Shown: positions 1 through 4,883 of the stretch, piece by piece
Layout of the letters: each line of letters opens with the position of its first letter
Numbering within the stretch: position 1 is the stretch's first letter
Assembly: GCA_005879775.1 (NCBI GenBank)
Contig: VBJX01000107.1
Location: 1 to 7,752, forward strand
DNA: 7,752 nt
Origin: Chloroflexota bacterium
Lineage (GTDB): Bacteria; Chloroflexota; Limnocylindria; QHBO01
Direction of reading: 5' to 3'
The notes under the pieces: model-generated
What the model saw: only the letters and a program-made list of their open reading frames with translations
Databases searched by the model: none
What the model was told of the DNA's origin: nothing
Translations under genes and position numbers: made by a program

Positions 1-94
1 CGACGAAGAGGACCACCAGCTTCGCCACCCAGCTGCCGCGCCGCTCGGGGAGCGGCTGGTAGGGACGGCCGCGACGCGGCGAGCGCCGGCTCAC
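1..94 (-). CDS. N-terminus of a probable membrane protein (partial, runs off the window)
   Basis: An open frame begins with GTG at 94-92 and runs off the window edge, giving 31 residues. The first ~22 residues are strongly basic and proline-rich (it begins MSRRSPRRGRPYQ if the GTG is read as Met). They are followed by a hydrophobic run, WVAKLVVLFV, that looks like the start of a transmembrane helix or signal anchor with a positively charged cytoplasmic N-terminus. The GTG overlaps the TGA stop of the upstream gene in the arrangement GTGA, the classic sign of translational coupling, which is the main reason for calling so short a fragment. No family can be named from this stub. A single-pass anchored protein, a transporter or a penicillin-binding-type protein are all possible. 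Confidence 0.5.
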   Translation of the reverse strand, partial: MSRRSPRRGRPYQPLPERRGSWVAKLVVLFV

Positions 95-558
95 GAGCCG
101 CGACCCCACTCGCGACGCAGCAGGAACGGCGTGGTCAGCGCCTCCCGCGTCCCCACTGAGCGCAGCTGCTTGCGGACGCGTTTCAGCAGCCGCCCGTGGT
201 AGGTGCCGTCGCCATACGGCTCGTGCAGGCGCGCCACGTCCCAGTCGTGGGTGCCGGCGATCGCCGACTCGGGGAGGAATCGGTCCAGGACGGCTTTCGC
301 CTCGTCGATGGCCACGAAGCGGCGTGGCCGCGCCGAGTTGTCGAGCAGGGTGAGCAGGTCAGCGAAACTCACGTCGAGGTCGCTCACCAGCGTTGAGAGC
401 CGCTCCATGGTGCCCGGCATCCGCTCTGGCCGGAAGAGACCGCCGAGGAGCGCCTTGCGGTCATCGTCGGCAAGATCGGCCAGGACGTCGCCCAGGTTCG
501 GCACCCCACCAGCGAGATCGGTGGGTGGCACGTCGTAGTCGTAAAGGTGGACCATCAT
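91..558 (-). CDS. Conserved-looking hypothetical protein, 155 aa, no recognised family
   Basis: I do not recognise this protein. It is soluble in character, with no signal peptide or transmembrane segment. The N-terminal half (about residues 20-75) is acidic and leucine-rich with helical periodicity, for example LGDVLADLADDD and FADLLTLLDN. The C-terminal third is basic (GRLLKRVRKQLRSVG, about residues 122-136) and ends in a short R/W-rich tail. The polarity suggests a small helical protein that could bind nucleic acid or a membrane surface, but that is speculation. The start is a tandem ATG ATG at 558-553 with no clear Shine-Dalgarno sequence upstream; a GATACT -10-like box lies 12 nt before it. 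The stop overlaps a downstream GTG start, so it probably forms a two-gene operon with the membrane protein at the window edge. It is divergent from fabI. Confidence 0.6.
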   Translation of the reverse strand: MMVHLYDYDVPPTDLAGGVPNLGDVLADLADDDRKALLGGLFRPERMPGTMERLSTLVSDLDVSFADLLTLLDNSARPRRFVAIDEAKAVLDRFLPESAIAGTHDWDVARLHEPYGDGTYHGRLLKRVRKQLRSVGTREALTTPFLLRREWGRGS

Positions 559-570
559 CGGGTGGTCACC

Positions 571-576
571 AGTATC
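571..576 (-). promoter_or_regulatory. Possible -10 box for the 155-aa hypothetical gene
   Basis: GATACT reads on the minus strand and differs at one position from TATACT-type -10 boxes. It ends 12 nt before the first ATG, so the leader would be very short, in keeping with the lack of a Shine-Dalgarno sequence. No TTGACA-like -35 element is evident. Weak single-motif evidence. Confidence 0.25.
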
Positions 577-615
577 GCGTGGGAAGCGAGCGGCGGCCAG
601 CCGCGGTGATCGGGC

Positions 616-646
616 TACAATCGGCCGCGCATCCGCCCTGAGAGGT
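616..646 (+). promoter_or_regulatory. Candidate -10 box and ribosome binding site for fabI
   Basis: TACAAT at 616-621 is a good -10 hexamer. It would start transcription near 628 and give a leader of about 30 nt. The leader contains GAGAGGT at 640-646, a plausible Shine-Dalgarno sequence 11 nt before the ATG at 658. No recognisable -35 element sits 16-18 nt upstream of the -10. ATCGG occurs twice around the box (609-613 and 620-624), which may or may not be meaningful. Confidence 0.45.
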
Positions 647-657
647 CACCTCCGACC

Positions 658-1449
658 ATGCTGCTCGACGGCAAGAAGCTGCTCATCACCGGTGTCCTTA
701 CCGACGACAGCATCGCCTTCAGCGTGGCGAAGGTGGCGCAGGAGGCAGGCGCCGAGGTCCTCCTGACGGGCGTCGGACGTGGGATGAGCCTCACCCAGCG
801 CGTGGCCAGGAAACTGCCCACCACCCCGGACGTGCACGAGATGGACGTCAACAACGATGAGCAGATCGCAGCCGTCCGCGCCGAGGTGACTTCGCGCTGG
901 GGCAAGCTTGACGGCGTCGTGCACGCCGTCGGCTTCATGCCGCAGGATGGCCTCGGCGGCAATTTCATGAACACGTCGTGGGAGAGCGTGGCCACCGGGT
1001 TCCAGACATCGGCCTATTCGCTCAAGGCGCTGGCGGCCGGGATGCTGGAGCCGATGAAGGCGGCCGGCAGCTCGAGCGTCGTCAGCCTCACCTTCGACGG
1101 TCGCTACGCCTGGCCGATCTACGACTGGATGGGCGTCGCCAAGGCGGGTCTCGAGGCCGTCACCCGTTACCTGGCGCGCGACCTCGGCGAGTTCGGGATC
1201 CGGGTCAACGCCGTCTCCGCCGGCCCGATCCGGACCATGGCCGGCAAGTCGATCCCCGGCTTCGACCAGATCGCCGACACCTGGCTGGCGCGCGCTCCCC
1301 TCGGCTGGGAGATGAATGATGCGACAGCGGTCGGCCAGATGGTCTGCTTCCTGCTGAGCGACTGGGCGACGATGACCACCGGAGAGCTGATCCACGTGGA
1401 TGGCGGCTACCACGCCATGGGGACCGACATCCGCCGCCAGGCCCCCTAG
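658..1449 (+). CDS. fabI: Enoyl-[acyl-carrier-protein] reductase (NADH), InhA/FabI type
   Basis: This 263-residue short-chain dehydrogenase reduces trans-2-enoyl-ACP to acyl-ACP, the last step of each fatty acid elongation cycle, in the cytoplasm. The N-terminal Rossmann motif GVLTDDSIAF (12-21) is the FabI variant of the glycine-rich loop. D63-V64 should contact the adenine. The FabI catalytic pair Y155 and K162 is present in YDWMGVAKAGLE, with F146 at the position of InhA F149. GFMPQ (92-96), SAYS (118-121) and AGPIRT (188-193) are all InhA-like. Two differences from mycobacterial InhA can be seen. The substrate loop between GPIRT and RAPLGW is about 18 residues rather than 28, suggesting ordinary-length acyl substrates. 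Residue A90 occupies the InhA Ser94 position. The start is fixed by MLLDGKK, matching the family N-terminus, with a Shine-Dalgarno sequence upstream. It is monocistronic and converges on the NUDIX gene. Confidence 0.95.
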   Translation: MLLDGKKLLITGVLTDDSIAFSVAKVAQEAGAEVLLTGVGRGMSLTQRVARKLPTTPDVHEMDVNNDEQIAAVRAEVTSRWGKLDGVVHAVGFMPQDGLGGNFMNTSWESVATGFQTSAYSLKALAAGMLEPMKAAGSSSVVSLTFDGRYAWPIYDWMGVAKAGLEAVTRYLARDLGEFGIRVNAVSAGPIRTMAGKSIPGFDQIADTWLARAPLGWEMNDATAVGQMVCFLLSDWATMTTGELIHVDGGYHAMGTDIRRQAP

Positions 1450-1883
1450 GCTTCGTCCGCCAGCCGGATTCCGACCTCGGCCAGGGGCACCAGCCGCAGC
1501 GTCGCGGCCTCCTCAGTGGTGAACCAGGCTGCGGCGTCGGTCGATCCGCCCACCTCGTCGCGCAGCTGCCCACCCGTGATGCGCACCCGGAAGATGATCT
1601 GGATGGCGTGGAGGTGGTTCTCGGTGAGCCCGGCGATCGGGCCACGGGCGAACGACTCCACAGCCGCGAGCGAAACGACCTCGCCGCTCAGCCCGGTCTC
1701 CTCGGTCAGCTCGCGCAGCACCGCATCGGCGGGGTCCTCGCCGAAATCGACGCCTCCGCCTGGCAGCGTCCAGGCGCCCGGCTCCATCTCGTCAGGCGAG
1801 AGCCGGCAGAGCAGGATTCGCGCCGCATCGTCGGTGCAGACCGCGTAGGCGGCCACCCGGGTCACCTGGCGGGCTTCATCCAC
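1446..1883 (-). CDS. NUDIX hydrolase, 145 aa
   Basis: A complete NUDIX box is present: G43-x5-E49-x7-R57-E58-L59-x-E61-E62-x-G64-L65. It follows the usual WTLPGGGVDFGE turn, so this should be an Mg2+-dependent pyrophosphohydrolase of a nucleoside-diphosphate-linked substrate. The preceding strand, VTRVAAYAVCTDDAARILLCRLS (8-30), is the typical first strand of the fold. The substrate cannot be read from the sequence; 8-oxo-dGTP, ADP-ribose, NADH and dinucleoside polyphosphates are all possible. I chose the GTG at 1883-1881, giving 145 residues, a normal single-domain length. The frame stays open upstream to 2012, but those residues are antisense-like and overlap the phosphatase gene. The chosen start overlaps the end of the phosphatase gene by 8 nt (GTGGATGA), so this is the third gene of the hmgA operon. 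The start is less certain than the family. Confidence 0.88.
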   Translation of the reverse strand: MDEARQVTRVAAYAVCTDDAARILLCRLSPDEMEPGAWTLPGGGVDFGEDPADAVLRELTEETGLSGEVVSLAAVESFARGPIAGLTENHLHAIQIIFRVRITGGQLRDEVGGSTDAAAWFTTEEAATLRLVPLAEVGIRLADEA

Positions 1884-2373
1884 CGTCGCGCGGATCGTCG
1901 CCGTAGAGGTCCGGATCGAGGAGCCAGGCGAGCTCGCCGGACCCAGGCTCGGGAATGCCGGGGAACTCGACGCACGCCACTCCGCCCTGTCGCAGGCGGA
2001 CCGACACCGCACCGGTCAACTCCTGAATTGCGCGGGTCAGGTCGGGAATGTGGCCCACGAACATGACGCGGCGCGCCTCTCCATGGCTGGCCATGGCCTG
2101 CGCCAAGTCACCCCACGAGGCCCCCGGCAGCAGGCGGTCATCGGCGAACGGATGAAAGGCCAGGCCAATTCCCTTGATGAGCAGGTCGGCGGTCTGGATG
2201 GCGCGCGGCAAGGGGGAAGAGATGACGACATCGGGACGGAGGTTGATGCGCCGCCAGAGCGGGCCTGCGGCCCGCAGGGAGGCCCGGCCGGAGGCCGACA
2301 ACTGGCGCGTGTCGTCGTCGGGCCCGGTGGTCCGCTGACCTGCATCGCCATGGCGGAGGAAGTAGAGGATCAG
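1876..2373 (-). CDS. sixA: SixA-like phosphohistidine phosphatase (histidine phosphatase superfamily), CTG start
   Basis: This 165-residue protein has the core of the RHG branch of the histidine phosphatase superfamily. R7-H8-G9 lies within LYFLRHGDAG (H8 is the phospho-acceptor), with R57 in SSPLPRAIQTADLL and the second catalytic His108 in FVGHIPDL. Length and order match SixA, which in Escherichia coli dephosphorylates phosphohistidine in HPt or nitrogen-PTS proteins. The true substrate here is unknown. The RHG motif lies only seven residues into the gene, and no ATG, GTG or TTG occurs near enough upstream in this frame. The start is therefore most likely CTG at 2373-2371, overlapping the hmgA TGA as CTGA, with GGAGG 10 nt before it. 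Translation probably depends on coupling to hmgA. The 3' end overlaps the NUDIX gene. A more distant nucleotide-phosphatase role is possible given that neighbour. Confidence 0.85.
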   Translation of the reverse strand: MILYFLRHGDAGQRTTGPDDDTRQLSASGRASLRAAGPLWRRINLRPDVVISSPLPRAIQTADLLIKGIGLAFHPFADDRLLPGASWGDLAQAMASHGEARRVMFVGHIPDLTRAIQELTGAVSVRLRQGGVACVEFPGIPEPGSGELAWLLDPDLYGDDPRDGG

Positions 2374-3599
2374 TCTGGGAAGGCCTCCGGGCCGCGATCG
2401 GCCAGCTCGGCAGCGTGGGCCTCGGCATCGGCTGCGCTGGGAGGCAGCCAGGAGTAGGGGTAGCGCGGGTCGTCGAGCTCCGCCGCCTGGCGGGTGAGGT
2501 GCAGCGGGTGGAAGGTGTCGATCATGACCGCCAGCTCCTCGGTCGCCTCCTTGCCGATGCTCGCCTCGACGGTCCCCGGGTGCGGCCCGTGCGGAATCCC
2601 TGCCGGGTGGACCGTGAAGGAGCTGATCTCCACCCCGCGCCGGCTCATGAAGTTGCCGGCGACGTAGTAGATGACCTCGTCGCTGTTGATGTTGCTGTGG
2701 TTGTAGGGGGCTGGGATCGAGAGTGGGTGATAGTCGAACTTGCGCGGGACGAAGCTGCAGACCACGAAGTTGCGCGGCTGGAAGGTGAGATGGACCGGCG
2801 GCGGCTGGTGCACCCGCCCCGTGATCGGCTCGAAGTCCCCGATGTTGAACGCGAACGGGTACAGGTAGCCGTCCCAGCCGACCAGGTCGAAGGGATGGAA
2901 TGCGTAGTGGTATGCGGTGACCCGGCCACCCTTCTTGACCTCGACCACGAAGTCGCCCGTCTCGTGGTGGGCCTCCATCTCGGACGGCGGGCGGATGTCG
3001 CGCTCGCAGTAGGGGGCGTGCTCGAGCATCTGGCCGTACTCGTTCCGATAGCGCTTCGGCGGCTCGATGTGTGACGGGCACTCCAGCCAGAGCATCCGCT
3101 GCTCGTCGCCGCCGGGAACGACCCGATAGGTGGTGCCGATCGGGATCACCAGGTAGTCGCCGGGGCCATAGTCGATCGGCCCGAAGATCGTCTCCAGGGT
3201 GCCGCTGCCGGTGTGCACGAAGTAGAGCTCATCGGCCTCGCCGTTGCGATAGAAGTGCTCCATAGCACCTGCCGGTCGCACCACGCCGAAGGTGACATCG
3301 GCGTTGTAGAAGAGCGGGACGCGGCCGGAGACGGCGTCCCCTGAGGCCGGCACGCCGGCCGAGTTGACCAGGTGATGCCGATGCGGCCCAGCCTCGTCAT
3401 CGGTCCATGGCTGGAGCGCGACGTCGCGCACCTTCTCGATCTGGTTCGTCTGGGTCGGTGGCGTGTGGTGGTAGAGGAGGCTCGCCTTGCCGGAGAAGCC
3501 CTCCACCCCGAAGAGCTCCACGGCATAGAGGCCGCCATCGGGCTTGCGGAACTGGGTGTGGCGCTTGTGCGGAACCTGGCCGCGCTGGAGATAGAACAT
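2370..3599 (-). CDS. hmgA: Homogentisate 1,2-dioxygenase
   Basis: This 409-residue cupin-fold Fe(II) enzyme opens the ring of homogentisate to maleylacetoacetate in tyrosine/phenylalanine catabolism. The opening YLQRGQVPHKRHTQFRKPDG is typical of bacterial members of the family. A first cupin-like block, YRNGEADELYFVHTGSG and GPGDYLVIPIGTTYRV, spans about 117-160. The metal-site region follows with H301 in PYNHSNINSDEV and H337 in HPAGIPHGP; H331 matches the position of human His365. By spacing, human Glu341 falls on D307 here, with E308 next to it, so the acidic ligand is ambiguous. The start has GGAG 7 nt upstream and a TAGAAT box behind it. The gene leads an operon with the SixA-like and NUDIX genes and is divergent from the VOC gene. 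The FAH-family gene at the window end supports its place in this pathway. Confidence in the family is high; the exact substrate rests on homology. Confidence 0.93.
   Translation of the reverse strand: MFYLQRGQVPHKRHTQFRKPDGGLYAVELFGVEGFSGKASLLYHHTPPTQTNQIEKVRDVALQPWTDDEAGPHRHHLVNSAGVPASGDAVSGRVPLFYNADVTFGVVRPAGAMEHFYRNGEADELYFVHTGSGTLETIFGPIDYGPGDYLVIPIGTTYRVVPGGDEQRMLWLECPSHIEPPKRYRNEYGQMLEHAPYCERDIRPPSEMEAHHETGDFVVEVKKGGRVTAYHYAFHPFDLVGWDGYLYPFAFNIGDFEPITGRVHQPPPVHLTFQPRNFVVCSFVPRKFDYHPLSIPAPYNHSNINSDEVIYYVAGNFMSRRGVEISSFTVHPAGIPHGPHPGTVEASIGKEATEELAVMIDTFHPLHLTRQAAELDDPRYPYSWLPPSAADAEAHAAELADRGPEAFPD
2384..2388 (-). promoter_or_regulatory. Shine-Dalgarno sequence supporting the CTG start of the SixA-like gene
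   Basis: GGAGG reads on the minus strand inside the last codons of hmgA, 10 nt before the CTG at 2373-2371. Its position supports initiation at that unusual codon rather than at a start far upstream. Confidence 0.5.
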
Positions 3600-3606
3600 C
3601 CGGCAT

Positions 3607-3629
3607 CTCCGTGGAGTCTCGCCATTCTA
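3607..3629 (-). promoter_or_regulatory. Candidate -10 box and ribosome binding site of the hmgA operon
   Basis: On the minus strand, TAGAAT (3629-3624) is a good -10 hexamer, predicting a start near 3617. GGAG (3610-3607) lies 7 nt before the hmgA ATG. No -35 consensus is visible; the place where one would sit (about 3652-3647) is the right arm of the inverted repeat in this region, so an activator or repressor is plausible. Confidence 0.45.
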
Positions 3630-3654
3630 GGTACGATTGGTGCCAGGAGACTCC
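3613..3654. repeat. 8-bp inverted repeat between divergent hmgA and VOC genes, candidate operator
   Basis: GGAGTCTC (3613-3620) and GAGACTCC (3647-3654) are perfect reverse complements separated by 26 bp. The arm centres are 34 bp apart, about three helical turns. Each arm is also close to a 9-bp palindrome of its own: GGAGACTCC at 3646-3654 is perfect, and GGAGTCTCG at 3613-3621 has one mismatch. The arms bracket both candidate -10 boxes, and each lies near the predicted start of one gene and the -35 position of the other. This is the geometry of a shared operator. Part of the right arm is also the Shine-Dalgarno sequence of the VOC gene, which weakens the case. Confidence 0.4.
3632..3650 (+). 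promoter_or_regulatory. Candidate -10 box and ribosome binding site of the VOC gene
   Basis: TACGAT (3632-3637) is a reasonable -10 hexamer, predicting a start near 3644. AGGAGA (3645-3650) lies 7 nt before the ATG at 3658 and decides that start over the in-frame GTG-like or ATG codons farther upstream, such as 3637, which would lie inside the promoter. Confidence 0.4.
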
Positions 3655-3657
3655 GCC

Positions 3658-4140
3658 ATGAACATCACCCGCCTCAACCACGCCGTCCTCTGGGTACGCG
3701 ACGCCGACAAGGCCGCCGACTTCTATCACCGGGTCTTTGGCTTCGAGGAGCTCGAGCGACCGCCCGGCATGCGAGCCGCCTTCATGCGCTCGCCGGCTGG
3801 CGGCAATCACCATGACCTTGGGCTCTTCGAGGTCGGCGCCAACGCGCCGCGACCTCCGCGCGGCTCGGTTGGCCTCTACCACCTGGCGTGGGAAGTGGGC
3901 ACCATCGAGGACCTCGTGGCGGCCTCCGAGGCGCTCTCCGCGGCGGGTGCCCTGTCGGGTGCCAGCGACCACGGCGTCAGCAAGTCGCTCTACGGCCGCG
4001 ACCCCGACGGCAACGAGTTCGAGGTGATGTGGCAGGTCCCGCGGGAGGCGTGGGGCGAGTACGCCGAATCGGCCACCATCATGCCGCTTGATCTGCAGGC
4101 CGAGCTCGCTCGCTGGGGCGCGGGCCAGACGGTGCAGTAG
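3658..4140 (+). CDS. VOC-superfamily protein (glyoxalase / extradiol dioxygenase-like), 160 aa
   Basis: The protein has the two beta-alpha-beta-beta-beta modules of the vicinal oxygen chelate fold. The opening ITRLNHAVLWVRDADKAADFY places H8 at the first metal position. H75 in LYHLAWEV and E122 in DPDGNEFEV complete a 2-His-1-Glu site. SLYGRDPDGNEFEV (110-123) is the C-terminal signature seen in catechol 2,3-dioxygenase-like members. The protein is a single-chain, two-module unit of about half the length of classical extradiol dioxygenases or of 4-hydroxyphenylpyruvate dioxygenase, so it is not the HppD of this pathway. It could be a small ring-cleavage enzyme, an isomerase or lyase, or a resistance-type protein. 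It is divergent from hmgA across a shared regulatory region, suggesting co-regulation with homogentisate catabolism. The start is set by AGGAGA at 7 nt. It converges on the Crp-type gene with a 13-bp gap. Confidence 0.85.
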   Translation: MNITRLNHAVLWVRDADKAADFYHRVFGFEELERPPGMRAAFMRSPAGGNHHDLGLFEVGANAPRPPRGSVGLYHLAWEVGTIEDLVAASEALSAAGALSGASDHGVSKSLYGRDPDGNEFEVMWQVPREAWGEYAESATIMPLDLQAELARWGAGQTVQ

Positions 4141-4153
4141 CCGAGGGCTTGCC

Positions 4154-4855
4154 CTAGCGCTCGGAGCGTCGCTCCAGCGCGTCCAGGTTCGGGACGACCA
4201 GGCGGTCGTGATCGAGCTGCAGCAGGCCGTCGTCGATCAGCCCGGCCAGCAGCCGGTTCACGCTCTGGCGTGACCCGCCGATCATCGCTGCCAGGTCGGT
4301 CTGGGTATAGGGCCAATCCAGGCTGATCGAGCCGCCACCATCGGGCTGTGCCTGGTCGGCCAGTCGGGAGAGGCGGGCCGCCAGCCGGCCCGCCAGGTCG
4401 AGGAAGTGAAGCTCCTCCACGTGGGTGGTGAGGCGGCGCAGCTGTCCCGCGACGGCAGAGAAGACCGCGTCCCGCAGGGAGGGGTGCCGGTCAAGCAGCT
4501 CACGGAACAGGTCGCGCGGGAGGCTCATCGTCTCGGTTGGCTCGACCGCGGTGGCGGTCGCGGAGCGCGGCTCGCCATCGAGGAGGGAGAGCTCGCCGAA
4601 GAAGTCGCCCGGTCGCAGCGTGGCGATGATCGCCTCGTCTCCCTCGGGGGAGGGAAGCACGATCTTCACCGCGCCGGAATTGATGATGTGCAGCGCATCT
4701 CCGGGATCCCCCTGGTGGAAGATCACCTCGTTGCGGCGGAAGCGCCGCGGCCGGAGCCTCCGCCCGACCTCGACGAGGACGGGGACTGGGCACGGGGCGA
4801 AGAGCGGGCAGGCGCGGAGTCGCTCGACTGCCTCGCGCTCATCGATGGGCGTCAT
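4154..4855 (-). CDS. Crp/Fnr-family transcriptional regulator, cyclic nucleotide-binding type
   Basis: This 233-residue protein has the full Crp architecture. A cyclic-nucleotide-binding beta-barrel covers about 15-125. A long dimerisation helix covers about 128-168, with FLDLAGRLAARL closely matching the Crp hinge. A winged helix-turn-helix lies near 184-215 (TQTDLAAMIGGSRQSVNRLLAGL). The phosphate-binding cassette GDFFGELSLLDGEPRSAT keeps E88 and R97-S98, the residues that hold the cyclic phosphate in cAMP-responsive members, and a Thr pair (T143-T144) lies near Crp T127-S128. There are no N-terminal cysteines of the FNR iron-sulphur type and no haem-type signature, so cAMP or a similar nucleotide is the likely effector. 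The ATG at 4855 has no Shine-Dalgarno sequence but has TACACT 9 nt upstream, consistent with a leaderless message. It is divergent from the amidohydrolase gene across 28 bp, so it may regulate that gene. The targets are not known. Confidence 0.9.
   Translation of the reverse strand: MTPIDEREAVERLRACPLFAPCPVPVLVEVGRRLRPRRFRRNEVIFHQGDPGDALHIINSGAVKIVLPSPEGDEAIIATLRPGDFFGELSLLDGEPRSATATAVEPTETMSLPRDLFRELLDRHPSLRDAVFSAVAGQLRRLTTHVEELHFLDLAGRLAARLSRLADQAQPDGGGSISLDWPYTQTDLAAMIGGSRQSVNRLLAGLIDDGLLQLDHDRLVVPNLDALERRSER
4157..4180. terminator. Candidate hairpin between the VOC and Crp-type genes
   Basis: GCGCT (4157-4161) pairs with AGCGC (4176-4180). After one bulged C, GGAGC (4163-4167) pairs with GCTCC (4171-4175) around a 3-nt loop. 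This gives a 10-bp GC-rich stem 16 nt past the VOC stop. There is no T-run after it on either strand, so it is not a classical intrinsic terminator. It lies within the last codons of the Crp-type gene (encoding ERRSER), so codon constraints could also explain it. A second small inverted repeat, AGGGC-TT-GCCCT, lies just before it at 4144-4155. Confidence 0.3.
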
Positions 4856-4864
4856 GGCGGCCGC

Positions 4865-4874
4865 AGTGTACCGT
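4865..4874. promoter_or_regulatory. Overlapping divergent -10 boxes between the Crp-type and amidohydrolase genes
   Basis: The intergenic region is only 28 bp (4856-4883). TACACT on the minus strand (4870-4865) and TACCGT on the plus strand (4869-4874) share the central TA of a GTAC palindrome. Each hexamer ends exactly 9 nt before its own ATG (4855 and 4884), so the layout is mirror-symmetric about 4869.5. Neither gene has a Shine-Dalgarno sequence, and the spacing suits leaderless or nearly leaderless transcripts, as known for many TANNNT promoters in Deinococcus and Actinobacteria. The two promoters could not be occupied at once. The plus-strand box is the weaker match. Confidence 0.4.
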
Positions 4875-4883
4875 TCGCGGTCG

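Noticed and set aside
602..629. CGCGG / CCGCG arms around the fabI -10 box as an operator
   Set aside because: The arms are short GC-only sequences expected by chance at this composition, and they match no known fatty-acid regulator site I can recognise.
646..1413. Long open frame on the minus strand opposite fabI
   Set aside because: It exactly shadows a certain gene, its translation is low-complexity and rich in H, R, G and D as expected for the antisense of GC-rich code, and it matches no family.
1884..2012. Upstream extension of the NUDIX frame to an ATG at 2012
   Set aside because: The extra 43 residues overlap the phosphatase coding region and are serine/arginine-rich without fold-like pattern. 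The GTG at 1883 gives a normal NUDIX length.
2374..3081. Upstream extension of the SixA-like frame deep into hmgA
   Set aside because: The extension lies in the wrong frame of a clear hmgA gene, has a proline/arginine-rich shadow composition, and would put the RHG motif far from the N-terminus, unlike any family member.
4857..4864. GCGGCCGC 8-bp palindrome beside the Crp-type start
   Set aside because: Such GC-only palindromes arise often in GC-rich DNA, and nothing else marks it as a binding site.
4425..4883. Upstream extension of the amidohydrolase frame
   Set aside because: It is antisense to the Crp-type gene and serine/arginine-rich. Family-like sequence begins only after the ATG cluster at 4884-4904.
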